15,757 nucleotides of DNA from CAYVJW01 sp964451885 (GCA_964451885.1 CAYVJW010000030.1:1-15757), one strand, 5' to 3'. Shown: positions 7,578-13,882, counted from the first letter of the stretch. Notes: generated from the sequence alone by a model not told the origin. Program-made: numbers and translations.

Positions 7578-8240
7578 ATGAAAAAACCTGCAAAAAACAT
7601 TTTCGATGTTCTTCCAAATTACAAAGCCCGAATTGGAGTCATGGGGTCGGCTTCTGGTTATGTGATGCGCAATCCGAAAGCCGTTGAGGCATCTCGCGAG
7701 GTGGGGCGACAGATTGCACAGAACAATTGTGTGTTGGTCAACGGATCTTGTCCTGGGCTTCCGGATGAGGCTGCTAAGGGGGCAAAAAGTATGGGAGGAG
7801 AAACTTTCGGGGTTTCTCCGGCTATTTCTATAATATCGCATCTTAAAAAATATAAATCCCCCATTGAGCACTATGACGGGTTTTTATTTACGGGTCTTGG
7901 GCTGATGCAGCGGGATATTATTAATATCCGTTCGTGCAACGGGGTGATAATTCTTCCGGGAGGGACAGGGACTCTGAATGAATTTACAGTGGCTTATGAC
8001 GAAGGAAAACCCTTGGGTATTTTAACGGGATATCCGGGTGTTTCCAATCATATAAAAGAAATTTTAAAGTTCTGCCATAGGAAAGTGACCAACAGAATGG
8101 TTTTTTCCTCTGATCCGAAAGAACTGGTGCGAAAATTGATAAAAATCATGAAAGAAGCGGAGGTTTCGGCTGTTTTAGATGATTATCTGGTTGGGGATAA
8201 GGGGGTGGTGACGAAGATTGAGGAGAAGCATGAAGAATAA
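7578..8240 (+). CDS. LOG/SLOG-fold family protein (TIGR00725-like Rossmann protein)
   Basis: This is a 220-aa cytosolic protein of the lysine-decarboxylase-like/LOG superfamily. Members include nucleoside 5'-monophosphate phosphoribohydrolases and nucleotide-binding proteins of DprA-like fold. It has an N-terminal G-V-M-G-S-A-S-G (20-27), V-N-G-S-C-P-G-L-P-D-E-A-A-K-G-A (54-69) and the hallmark P-G-G-T-G-T-L-N-E (127-135), where Glu is the expected catalytic residue. The substrate is not deducible, and the old name 'lysine decarboxylase' is misleading. A TATAAT lies 15 nt before ATG 7578, with no clear -35 and no SD. The gene converges with gatB, with only 22 nt between the stops. Confidence 0.85.
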   Translation: MKKPAKNIFDVLPNYKARIGVMGSASGYVMRNPKAVEASREVGRQIAQNNCVLVNGSCPGLPDEAAKGAKSMGGETFGVSPAISIISHLKKYKSPIEHYDGFLFTGLGLMQRDIINIRSCNGVIILPGGTGTLNEFTVAYDEGKPLGILTGYPGVSNHIKEILKFCHRKVTNRMVFSSDPKELVRKLIKIMKEAEVSAVLDDYLVGDKGVVTKIEEKHEE

Positions 8241-8279
8241 CAAATTCAGGATTATATCCTATTTACTGAAGCTTCTCCT
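8221..8279. terminator. Long inverted repeat across the convergent LOG/gatB 3' ends
   Basis: AGGAGAAGC (8221-8229, in the end of the LOG gene) is the exact reverse complement of GCTTCTCCT (8271-8279, in the end of gatB). Inside it lie TTCAG (8245-8249) with CTGAA (8266-8270) and GGAT (8249-8252) with ATCC (8256-8259). Either transcript could fold into a hairpin that includes both stop codons. There is no T-run, so intrinsic termination is only inferred from the convergent arrangement. Confidence 0.45.
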
Positions 8280-9675
8280 GTAGCATCCCTATCACTACAG
8301 GAGGATTCGCCGCTCCCTTGGATTTTTTCATCACCTGTCCCATAAGGAACTGAAGCACTTTTTCATTTCCGGATTTATAATCCTCTGCCACTTTTGGATT
8401 TTCGGTAATTACCTCGTCCACCCATTTTTCCAACTCCCCGATGTCTGATACCTGCTTAAGTCCCAACTCTTTCATCAATTCTTTAGCTGTTTTATTGGTC
8501 TCCATCGCCTTTTTCAAAATCTCCTTAGCGCCACTGGAAGAAATCTTTCCTTCTTTCGTTAGATTCATAACATCTGTTATATGCTGAGGAGAGATATATG
8601 TTTGATGCCAACGGACATCTGCCAGAACAACCGTAAGAATTAAATTTGCCGCTTTTTTCGGCTCTCCGGAAAGATCGGCTGCTTTCTCAAAAAACTCTGA
8701 AAGCTTTCGACTTTCTGCCAATTTTAGAGCATCTTGCCTATTGATTCCGTATTCTCCTTGATAACGGTTAAATTTGGCCAATGGCAGCTCTGGAATAGAA
8801 CGTTCTATGTCTTCAATTTCTGTTTCGGAAAAAGTTAATGGTGGCAAGTCCGGTTCTGGAAAATAACGGTAGTCGTTAGCTGATTCTTTTTCGCGCAATA
8901 TGCGGGTTTTTTCTTCTTCATCAAGCCACCCGACTGTACTGTCGAATTCCGGAGGAGTTCCCGCTTCCCATAATTTTTTTTGCCGAGCGATTTCATATTT
9001 CACCGCCTTAAAAAGCGAAGTAAAAGAATTCAAGTTTTTTATTTCTGCTCGAGGATATAACTTTTCTTCTCCCTTTGGGCGCAAAGAAACCGAAGCATCA
9101 AACCGCATCATTCCTTTTTCCATATCGGCCCTAGAGGCTTCTACAAACCGTAAAATTTTTTGAATTTCTTTCGCAAAAACTTGGGCTTCTTCTGCAGAAC
9201 GGATATCCGGGTCAGTGACAATCTCAACGAGAGGTGTTCCCGCACGGTTGTAATCACACAATGTTCCTGACCGAGTATGCGTTAACTTTCCGGCATCATT
9301 TTCCAGATGTACTCTGGTAATGCCTATAACAATTTTTTTTTCGTTGATTTCAATCGTCACTTCGCCTTTCAAAGAAATTGGCTGGTCGTATTGGGAAATC
9401 TGAAACCCAGAAGGAAGATCCGGATAAAAATAATTTTTCCGATCAAATTTCGAAAACTTCTGAATTTTGCATCCAAGTGCTGCTGCACCTCGAATGCCTT
9501 TTCTGACCGCTTCTTTATTAATCACGGGTAGCATCCCTGGCCATCCCATACAAACTGGACAAATCCGCGTATTGGGTATTGCTTCGAAAGCATCGTTGTC
9601 ACAGCCGCAGAAGAATTTTGACTTAGTCGAAAGTTGGGCGTGGATTTCGAGGCCGATAATAGACTCAAGGTTCAT
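8263..9675 (-). CDS. gatB: Aspartyl/glutamyl-tRNA amidotransferase subunit B
   Basis: GatB is the kinase/tRNA-binding subunit of the GatCAB amidotransferase. The complex converts Glu-tRNA(Gln) and/or Asp-tRNA(Asn) to the amidated forms in the cytosol. The protein is 470 aa, close to the usual ~475. It begins with I-I-G-L-E-I-H-A-Q-L and has the zinc cysteines C23, C25, C39 and C42 (F-F-C-G-C… I-C-P-V-C-M-G). The cradle region has F-D-R-K-N-Y-F-Y-P-D-L-P and F-Q-I-S-Q-Y-D-Q-P-I. R-V-H-L-E-N-D-A-G-K and D-Y-N-R-A-G-T-P-L-V-E-I-V follow, with a C-terminal YqeY-like tail from about 325. gatA and gatC are not adjacent. Its promoter lies in the 130-bp gap shared with divergent purF. No SD precedes ATG 9675. 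Confidence 0.97.
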   Translation of the reverse strand: MNLESIIGLEIHAQLSTKSKFFCGCDNDAFEAIPNTRICPVCMGWPGMLPVINKEAVRKGIRGAAALGCKIQKFSKFDRKNYFYPDLPSGFQISQYDQPISLKGEVTIEINEKKIVIGITRVHLENDAGKLTHTRSGTLCDYNRAGTPLVEIVTDPDIRSAEEAQVFAKEIQKILRFVEASRADMEKGMMRFDASVSLRPKGEEKLYPRAEIKNLNSFTSLFKAVKYEIARQKKLWEAGTPPEFDSTVGWLDEEEKTRILREKESANDYRYFPEPDLPPLTFSETEIEDIERSIPELPLAKFNRYQGEYGINRQDALKLAESRKLSEFFEKAADLSGEPKKAANLILTVVLADVRWHQTYISPQHITDVMNLTKEGKISSSGAKEILKKAMETNKTAKELMKELGLKQVSDIGELEKWVDEVITENPKVAEDYKSGNEKVLQFLMGQVMKKSKGAANPPVVIGMLQEKLQ

Positions 9676-9699
9676 ATTTGGTTAATTTTTCTTGTTTGT

Positions 9700-9727
9700 A
9701 TTGTATGGATAATAGGGGCATAAACAA
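9700..9727 (-). promoter_or_regulatory. gatB: Likely gatB promoter
   Basis: On the minus strand TTGTTT (9727-9722), 16 nt and TACAAT (9705-9700). The predicted start near 9693 gives an ~18-nt leader before ATG 9675. On the plus strand of the same gap, TTGCTT (9744-9749), 17 nt and TATTTA (9767-9772) are a weaker candidate for purF. Confidence 0.5.
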
Positions 9728-9805
9728 ATTTTCCTCATAAATATTGCTTTTTTCCTTGAATTCTGGTATTTATTAACCACTACAACTGATAACCCCTTCC
9801 TTCCC

Positions 9806-11305
9806 ATGTGCGGAATCATCGGCATTTCAAAAACACAAGGAGACGCTTCATTTGAAACCTACGATGGGCTTCTTCCCCTTCAACACAGAGGCCAGGATTC
9901 TGCCGGAATTGTTAGTTTTGATGGTATGCATTTCCATGTACGAAAAGCAAATGGTCTGGTAAAAGACGTTTTTCGGCAGGAACACATGGAAGAATTAAAG
10001 GGGCAAATGGCCATTGGACATGTACGTTACCCTACAGCAGGGGGTTTGTCGGCCAAAGAAGCTCAACCCTTTTTTGTAAATGCCCCATTCGGAATTTATC
10101 TGGTACATAATGGTAATCTGACAAATACGGAAGCACTTCGCGAAAAAATACAAAGCCAGTACAGGCGGCATCTGAAAACTGATTCTGACTCGGAAGTCCT
10201 TCTTAATATTTTTGCAGACAAATTATACAGGGTGCTCAAAGCCGAACCAAATATCAGCTATCGAGACATGGTTTTCCGGGCAGCAGAAAAAAGCATGAGC
10301 GATATAACAGGTGCTTATTCTGTCATTGCCATTATTGATAAGATAGGGCTTTTTGCTTTCCGAGACCGGGCAGGAATTCGTCCTCTGGTTTGCGGAAAAA
10401 GATCGACTCCCCTCGGAAACGAATGGATATTTGCATCTGAGGATGTAGCCATAAAGGCGCTTGGCTTTGAAGTTGTACGGGATATCAAACCGGGAGAAGC
10501 TGTTTTGATTACTCCGGAAGGAGAAATGGTTTCAAAAATCTGCGCTCCGGGACGTCTTTCTCCTTGTATATTCGAATATGTTTATTTGGCACGTCCGGAT
10601 TCTATGCTTGACGGCATTTCTGTATACAAAGCTCAATTGCGTATGGGTAGTCACTTGGCCGGTAGAGTTAAAGCTGCCAACCTGGAAATTGATTCCGTGA
10701 TTCCTGTTCCGGACTCTGCACGTCCCGTGGCGCTTGAAATCGCTCAACAATTGGGTATGAAATATCGAGAAGGGCTGATAAAAAATAGATATGTCGGGCG
10801 GACGTTTATCATGCCGGGAAACAAAATCCGTCAAAAATCTATTCGCCAAAAACTGAATCCCATAGAACTGGAGTTTCGGGATAAAAATGTACTGCTTGTT
10901 GATGATTCGATAGTCAGGGGAAATACCATGAAGAGAATCGTCGAAATGTGTCGGGCAGCGGGAGCGAAAAAGGTTTTTGTAGCTAGTGCCGCCCCTCCTA
11001 TTGTAAACCCCTGTGTATACGGAGTGGACATGCCTACCAGGAAAGAACTGGTAGCTGCCGGCCTTTCCTTAGAAGAAATAAAAAAACTTTTGAATGTAGA
11101 TGAACTTTTTTATCAAACGGTGGAAGATCTTATAGATTCGGTTAAATACGAAAAAGCAAAAGTTGAAAAATTTTGTACGGGATGTTTTGATAAACGTTAC
11201 GCTACTAAAGAAGTAACCGAAAAATATCTTCAAGAGGTGGAATTAAACGGAAGGGGGGCTGCTCAGCAAGAAGCAAGTGGAGATTCGCCGTTGATTGCAA
11301 TATAG
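9806..11305 (+). CDS. purF: Amidophosphoribosyltransferase, Fe-S type
   Basis: PurF makes 5-phosphoribosylamine from PRPP and glutamine, the committed step of de novo purine synthesis. The 499-aa protein has an N-terminal Ntn glutaminase domain. It starts M-C-G-I-I-G, so Cys2 becomes the nucleophile after Met removal, and no propeptide is encoded. H-R-G-Q-D-S-A-G and H-N-G-N-L follow. The phosphoribosyltransferase domain has the PRPP loop V-L-L-V-D-D-S-I-V-R-G-N-T (362-374). C254, C403, C457 and C460 (the last two in C-T-G-C-F) match in context and spacing the four Fe-S ligands of the Bacillus subtilis-type enzyme. The last ~20 residues (R-G-A-A-Q-Q-E-A…) are a low-complexity tail. No other pur gene is in the window; the gene stands alone, divergent from gatB. 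Confidence 0.97.
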   Translation: MCGIIGISKTQGDASFETYDGLLPLQHRGQDSAGIVSFDGMHFHVRKANGLVKDVFRQEHMEELKGQMAIGHVRYPTAGGLSAKEAQPFFVNAPFGIYLVHNGNLTNTEALREKIQSQYRRHLKTDSDSEVLLNIFADKLYRVLKAEPNISYRDMVFRAAEKSMSDITGAYSVIAIIDKIGLFAFRDRAGIRPLVCGKRSTPLGNEWIFASEDVAIKALGFEVVRDIKPGEAVLITPEGEMVSKICAPGRLSPCIFEYVYLARPDSMLDGISVYKAQLRMGSHLAGRVKAANLEIDSVIPVPDSARPVALEIAQQLGMKYREGLIKNRYVGRTFIMPGNKIRQKSIRQKLNPIELEFRDKNVLLVDDSIVRGNTMKRIVEMCRAAGAKKVFVASAAPPIVNPCVYGVDMPTRKELVAAGLSLEEIKKLLNVDELFYQTVEDLIDSVKYEKAKVEKFCTGCFDKRYATKEVTEKYLQEVELNGRGAAQQEASGDSPLIAI

Positions 11306-11314
11306 AAAATAAGG

Positions 11315-11339
11315 GCCGCCCCGGAAACTCCGGGACGGC
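11315..11339 (-). terminator. Strong GC-rich hairpin between purF and the small-gene operon
   Basis: The arms are 11315-11325 and 11329-11339 around a 3-nt loop (11326-11328). On the minus strand all 11 positions pair, one as a G-U wobble; on the plus strand that position is a C/A mismatch. On the minus strand the stem is followed by CCTTATTTTC. It therefore suits transcripts coming from the small-gene operon best, and may also stop purF transcripts. Confidence 0.7.
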
Positions 11340-11360
11340 TGTTGATAGGGAAGCCGGTTT

Positions 11361-11510
11361 TCAGTTTCGCATCGATTGGAGGTATATCCCCGGATCCTCA
11401 GGTCGATGTTGGTGCCGAGGCAGTGCACCGTTACTGGGATATTTGATGGATATGTACAGCACAAAGCCGTACCAGCTCATGCCAAACAAGAAACATAGGA
11501 ACTCAAACAT
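11361..11510 (-). CDS. Small single-helix membrane protein, 49 aa (unannotated type)
   Basis: I do not recognise this protein. ATG 11510 opens a 49-aa frame ending in TGA at 11361-11363. A good SD, AGGAG (11523-11519), stands 8 nt upstream, which most genes here lack. Residues 2-22 are hydrophobic and aromatic (F-E-F-L-C-F-L-F-G-M-S-W-Y-G-F-V-L-Y-I), consistent with one membrane helix. The rest is a short polar tail containing P-R-H-Q-H-R-P-E-D. It lies 30 nt after the stop of the other small gene, and 21 nt separate its stop from the terminator stem. Promoter, SD, helix and terminator agree, but conservation is untested. Confidence 0.6.
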   Translation of the reverse strand: MFEFLCFLFGMSWYGFVLYISIKYPSNGALPRHQHRPEDPGIYLQSMRN

Positions 11511-11540
11511 TTCGTTTTCTCCTCTCGGGTTCAATGTTTA

Positions 11541-11714
11541 TTACTTTTCTCCGCTCCAATAGGTCATTCCCAAAAGGAAAGGGAGAAGAAACCAGACAAC
11601 ACCGGTAAGGTCGATCATTTCAGGTGTGGTACGAACCTCCTTTCGAAATAGCTTATAAAGAACAGGCTTCCTGATAACGAGAAGCTTACCTTTCTGGTGA
11701 AGGGATGACTTCAT
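11541..11714 (-). CDS. Small basic membrane protein, 57 aa (unannotated type)
   Basis: I do not recognise this protein. ATG 11714 opens a 57-aa frame ending in TAA at 11541-11543. Residues 1-30 are strongly basic (K2, K8, K10, R15, K16, K21, R24, K25, R28). Residues 34-52 form one hydrophobic helix (L-T-G-V-V-W-F-L-L-P-F-L-L-G-M at 36-50), followed by T-Y-W-S-G-E-K. The ATG is 22 nt after a -10 hexamer, the same distance as for the PrsW-like gene. An alternative internal start is M33 (ATG 11618), preceded by AAAGGAGG, but that SD is 17 nt away, too far to be convincing. It is the first gene of a two-gene unit. The positive-then-hydrophobic layout fits a small membrane-associated regulator or subunit; a toxin role is possible but unsupported. 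Confidence 0.6.
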   Translation of the reverse strand: MKSSLHQKGKLLVIRKPVLYKLFRKEVRTTPEMIDLTGVVWFLLPFLLGMTYWSGEK

Positions 11715-11736
11715 GTATTATCGAATTAATGATGTG

Positions 11737-11764
11737 TTTATAGCTATTCATAAATGCTTGTCAA
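11737..11764 (-). promoter_or_regulatory. Consensus promoter for the two-gene small-protein operon
   Basis: On the minus strand a perfect TTGACA (11764-11759), 16 nt and TATAAA (11742-11737). The -35 lies in the last codons of the dus gene. The start near 11730 gives an ~16-nt leader before ATG 11714. Confidence 0.7.
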
Positions 11765-12743
11765 TACAACATTGAACCAGATTTTTTTCTAGTTCTTTAA
11801 ATACAACCTTCATTTCCTCTATCGATTCCACCCGGATCAATCGATCTCTGTATTTTCCTGCATTTGGAATTCCCCGGATGAAATGTGCAAAATGTTTTCT
11901 GAGCTCAAGCATTGCCCATTTTTCGTTTTTAAATTCGGTAGAAAGCTGTGCATGCCGTCTGAAGAAATTGAGTTGAACATTTAGAGGTGGCTTTGGAGGA
12001 ACTGGCTTTCCATCAAATGCCGCTCGCGATTGTGCAAAAATCCAGGGATTTCGAAGAGCCGCTCGCCCAATCATTATCCCATCTAAATTTTCCAATCTTT
12101 CAACCGCCGTTTCAGCAGAGGTGATATCGCCGTTTCCGATGACCGGAATATTCAGATGATCTTTTACTTCATAAATTCTTTCCCAATTCGCCGTTCCGGA
12201 AAACTTTTGTTTTGTAGTTCTTCCGTGGATTGCCAATGCGGAAATCCCTGCTGATTCAAAACTTTTTGCTGTTGTGATCAAATCCTGGTCATTATAAAAT
12301 CCCAAACGCATTTTTACAGAAACAGGCAGAGAAGTTGAAGTTACTAGTTTTTCAATCATTTTAGCCGATGTAGCCGTATCTTTTAGCAGTGCCGAGCCGT
12401 GCCCGCTTCCGATAACTTTTGGAGAAGGGCAACCAAAATTTAAATCTATACCGTCCGCCCCATAATCTTCAACAACTTTTGTCGCATCAATAAAAGACTG
12501 TAGGTTAGATCCGAATAACTGAATACAAAAATATTTTTTTTCTTCCGGTGCAAACTCTATCATTCTCAGTGTTTTTTCATTTTGCCTGCGAAGGGCTTCT
12601 GCTGAAATCAATTCGGAAACCAGAACTGTAGATGGCTCAATCTCACGAATCAGTCTTCGGAACGGGCTTTCCGTGTAGCCGGCCATGGGAGCGAGGATGA
12701 GGATAGGATGAGGGATGGTATTCCAAAAGTTCTGCTTTGTCAT
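11748..12743 (-). CDS. dus: tRNA-dihydrouridine synthase (DusB-like)
   Basis: Dus enzymes are flavoproteins that reduce uridines in tRNA D-loops to dihydrouridine with NAD(P)H. The 331-aa protein has the TIM-barrel start L-A-P-M-A-G-Y-T-E-S-P-F-R (17-29). The catalytic Cys105 is in N-F-G-C-P-S-P-K-V. FMN/tRNA-binding elements follow: S-V-K-M-R-L-G (142-148), A-I-H-G-R-T (171-176), I-G-N-G-D-I (202-207) and M-I-G-R-A-A-L-R-N-P-W (224-234). The C-terminal part (about 240-325) matches the helical tRNA-binding domain. The start is 3 nt after the rplN stop, so it is almost certainly on the ribosomal-protein transcript. Which D position it modifies cannot be told from sequence alone, although the GxGxGSALL region resembles DusB. 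Confidence 0.94.
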   Translation of the reverse strand: MTKQNFWNTIPHPILILAPMAGYTESPFRRLIREIEPSTVLVSELISAEALRRQNEKTLRMIEFAPEEKKYFCIQLFGSNLQSFIDATKVVEDYGADGIDLNFGCPSPKVIGSGHGSALLKDTATSAKMIEKLVTSTSLPVSVKMRLGFYNDQDLITTAKSFESAGISALAIHGRTTKQKFSGTANWERIYEVKDHLNIPVIGNGDITSAETAVERLENLDGIMIGRAALRNPWIFAQSRAAFDGKPVPPKPPLNVQLNFFRRHAQLSTEFKNEKWAMLELRKHFAHFIRGIPNAGKYRDRLIRVESIEEMKVVFKELEKNLVQCCIDKHL

Positions 12744-12746
12744 TTT

Positions 12747-13115
12747 CTAAAGTACCTCTGGTGCTAACGATACTATTTTCTGAAACCCCTTTCCTCTCAA
12801 TTCCCTTGCAATAGGCCCAAATACGCGAGTTCCTTTCGGTTGATTTTCATTATTAATAATTACCACGGCATTTTCACCAAATCTCAGGGAAGATCCGTCT
12901 TTTCTTTTTATCGTAGATTTTTGCCTTACGATCACTGCTCTCTCAACAGATTTCTTTTTTACTACTCCTCTTGGGGCAGCATTTTTCACGCTCGCCACAA
13001 TAACATCCCCCACTCGCGCATATCTGCGCCGGGAACCTCCCAAGACCTTTATACACATTACTTCCTTTGCCCCGGAGTTATCTGCTACTTGAAGCCGGCT
13101 TTGCATTTGAATCAT
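12747..13115 (-). CDS. rplN: 50S ribosomal protein L14
   Basis: L14 binds 23S rRNA at the subunit interface. The 122-aa length is exactly typical. The N-terminus M-I-Q-M-Q-S-R-L-Q-V-A-D-N-S-G-A is near-invariant, with C-I-K-V-L-G-G-S and the signature region V-I-V-R-Q-K-S-T-I-K-R-K-D-G. It ends G-F-Q-K-I-V-S-L-A-P-E-V-L. In most bacteria rplX and rplE follow rplN; here dus follows after 3 nt. The 84-bp leader between rpsQ and rplN has no SD and can form alternative hairpins, so autoregulated translation is plausible. Confidence 0.98.
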   Translation of the reverse strand: MIQMQSRLQVADNSGAKEVMCIKVLGGSRRRYARVGDVIVASVKNAAPRGVVKKKSVERAVIVRQKSTIKRKDGSSLRFGENAVVIINNENQPKGTRVFGPIARELRGKGFQKIVSLAPEVL

Positions 13116-13117
13116 TG

Positions 13118-13148
13118 TAATTAAATGGTTAATTGTTAAATGGCTATT
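13118..13148. repeat. 31-bp direct repeat, copy upstream of rplN
   Basis: Identical over 31 bp to 13427-13457, and ends at the same distance (2 nt) from the following start codon. Read on the minus strand it contains CCATTTAA, CAATTAA and CCATTTAA in a row, a roughly 7-8-bp period. It holds the 9-mers TAGCCATTT and TAACCATTT, each with a perfect partner at 13176-13192. Confidence 0.9.
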
Positions 13149-13192
13149 GTCCGGGTTTATATTTTTGGGGCTTTATAACCATTTAGCCATTT
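13123..13192 (-). promoter_or_regulatory. rplN leader with two competing or pseudoknotted 9-bp pairings
   Basis: In the minus-strand RNA, AAATGGCTA (13192-13184) pairs perfectly with TAGCCATTT (13146-13138), and AAATGGTTA (13184-13176) pairs perfectly with TAACCATTT (13131-13123). The order is first, second, first partner, second partner, so the two helices cross. They must either be alternatives or form a pseudoknot. The second helix ends 7 nt before the rplN ATG at 13115 and could hide the start. Regulation is inference. Confidence 0.5.
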
Positions 13193-13199
13193 TGAGTAC

Positions 13200-13424
13200 C
13201 TACGATGCCACCAACACCCACGATTTCCTTTTAGAAATAGGTCGTGTCTGTTCAATCACTACTTTATCTCCCACCTTAGCTGTTTGATTTTCATCATGTG
13301 CCAAAAACTTACGGGTAAACCGATATCGCTTCTTATATTTCGGATGGGTTCGATATTCATTTACTTCAATTTTTATCGTTTTAGAACCAGAAATTTTAGT
13401 CACTACGCCTTTTTTAGTAATCAT
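13200..13424 (-). CDS. rpsQ: 30S ribosomal protein S17
   Basis: S17 binds the 5' domain of 16S rRNA early in 30S assembly. The 74-aa protein is a little shorter than the usual 80-90. It shows the family pattern K-G-V-V-T-K-I-S-G-S-K-T-I-K-I, then H-P-K-Y-K-K-R-Y, the hallmark K-F-L-A-H-D-E-N, V-G-D-K-V-V-I-E-Q-T-R-P-I-S-K-R-K-S-W-V-L-V. It sits between rpmC (39 nt upstream) and rplN (84 nt downstream) in the conventional order. The leader is the 31-bp repeat rather than an SD. Inverted-repeat sequences flank the gene on both sides. Confidence 0.97.
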   Translation of the reverse strand: MITKKGVVTKISGSKTIKIEVNEYRTHPKYKKRYRFTRKFLAHDENQTAKVGDKVVIEQTRPISKRKSWVLVAS

Positions 13425-13426
13425 TT

Positions 13427-13457
13427 TAATTAAATGGTTAATTGTTAAATGGCTATT
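13427..13457. repeat. 31-bp direct repeat, copy upstream of rpsQ
   Basis: Same 31 bp as 13118-13148, ending 2 nt before the rpsQ ATG (13424). It fills most of the 39-nt rpmC-rpsQ gap. The octamer TTTGAGTA follows it directly (13456-13463 region) and recurs next to the complementary block downstream of rpsQ (13191-13198). Confidence 0.9.
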
Positions 13458-13463
13458 TGAGTA

Positions 13464-13667
13464 TTATATTTTAGATGCATTCGCCTTTTGTTCGAGCAAC
13501 AACGTCAAAATTCTCGCAACTGTTTTCCTCTGTTTCAAAATCTCAGCCGTATTTTTATTTTGTCCGGTTTTTACATGAAAACGCGAAACAGCTAATTCTC
13601 TTCGAATTTTCTCAAGCATCTCTTTCAATTTTTTTGGAGTCAACTGTCGTAATTCTTGCATTTTCAT
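13464..13667 (-). CDS. rpmC: 50S ribosomal protein L29
   Basis: L29 lies near the peptide exit tunnel and contacts trigger factor and SRP. The 67-aa helical protein begins M-K-M-Q-E-L-R-Q-L-T-P-K-K-L and has L-E-K-I-R-R-E-L-A-V-S-R-F, the expected R-E-L…R-F pattern. The second half has L-K-Q-R-K-T-V-A-R-I-L-T-L-L, matching the I-R-R-x-I-A-R family motif. M3 (13661) is a possible alternative start. Unlike most genomes, where rplP and rpmC abut or overlap, 215 nt separate it from the rplP stop. Three 7-bp repeats, not an SD, precede the ATG. Confidence 0.96.
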   Translation of the reverse strand: MKMQELRQLTPKKLKEMLEKIRRELAVSRFHVKTGQNKNTAEILKQRKTVARILTLLLEQKANASKI

Positions 13668-13691
13668 GGTTTTAGAGTTTAGAACTTAGGG
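13668..13691. repeat. 7-bp tandem repeat directly before rpmC
   Basis: On the minus strand CCCTAAG, TTCTAAA and CTCTAAA run in series, followed by ACC and the rpmC ATG. The outer unit is also part of one arm of the inverted-repeat element at 13681-13852. Confidence 0.6.
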
Positions 13692-13852
13692 TGAGAGATA
13701 AAATAACATGTTCAAGTTTGCTCAGATTTGCATTATATAGATTTATAAAAAATTGAGGAATATTGTAATATTGTGAAAGTTTTTAGAAATTTAGATGATG
13801 TGAAGCTGTGATGAAATTGTTCAAGTTATTTTGTCTCTCGCCCTTAGAATCT
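13681..13852. repeat. 172-bp inverted-repeat element in the rplP-rpmC gap (MITE-like or structured RNA)
   Basis: The arm 13688-13707 (AGGGTGAGAGATAAAATAAC) is matched in reverse complement by 13825-13844, with 18 of 20 identical. The two differences are T versus C, and both would be G-U wobbles if the plus strand were transcribed. Weaker pairing extends outward to about 13681/13852. The core between the arms is AT-rich, with a small palindrome AATATTGTAATATT at 13759-13772. No coding frame of note lies inside. It could be an inserted miniature element or a rod-shaped RNA. Confidence 0.6.
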
Positions 13853-13882
13853 AGTGAAAGTCATCCGTCCATGGGTGACTGA

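Noticed and set aside
11243..11464. 73-aa minus-strand frame across the purF end
   Set aside because: It crosses the terminator stem and runs antisense to purF; the alternative frame at 11361-11510 has an SD and a membrane helix.
13681..13852. Assigning the element as 6S RNA
   Set aside because: Overall size and rod shape fit, but the near-continuous 20-bp closing stem and lack of a recognisable central bubble do not justify the name.
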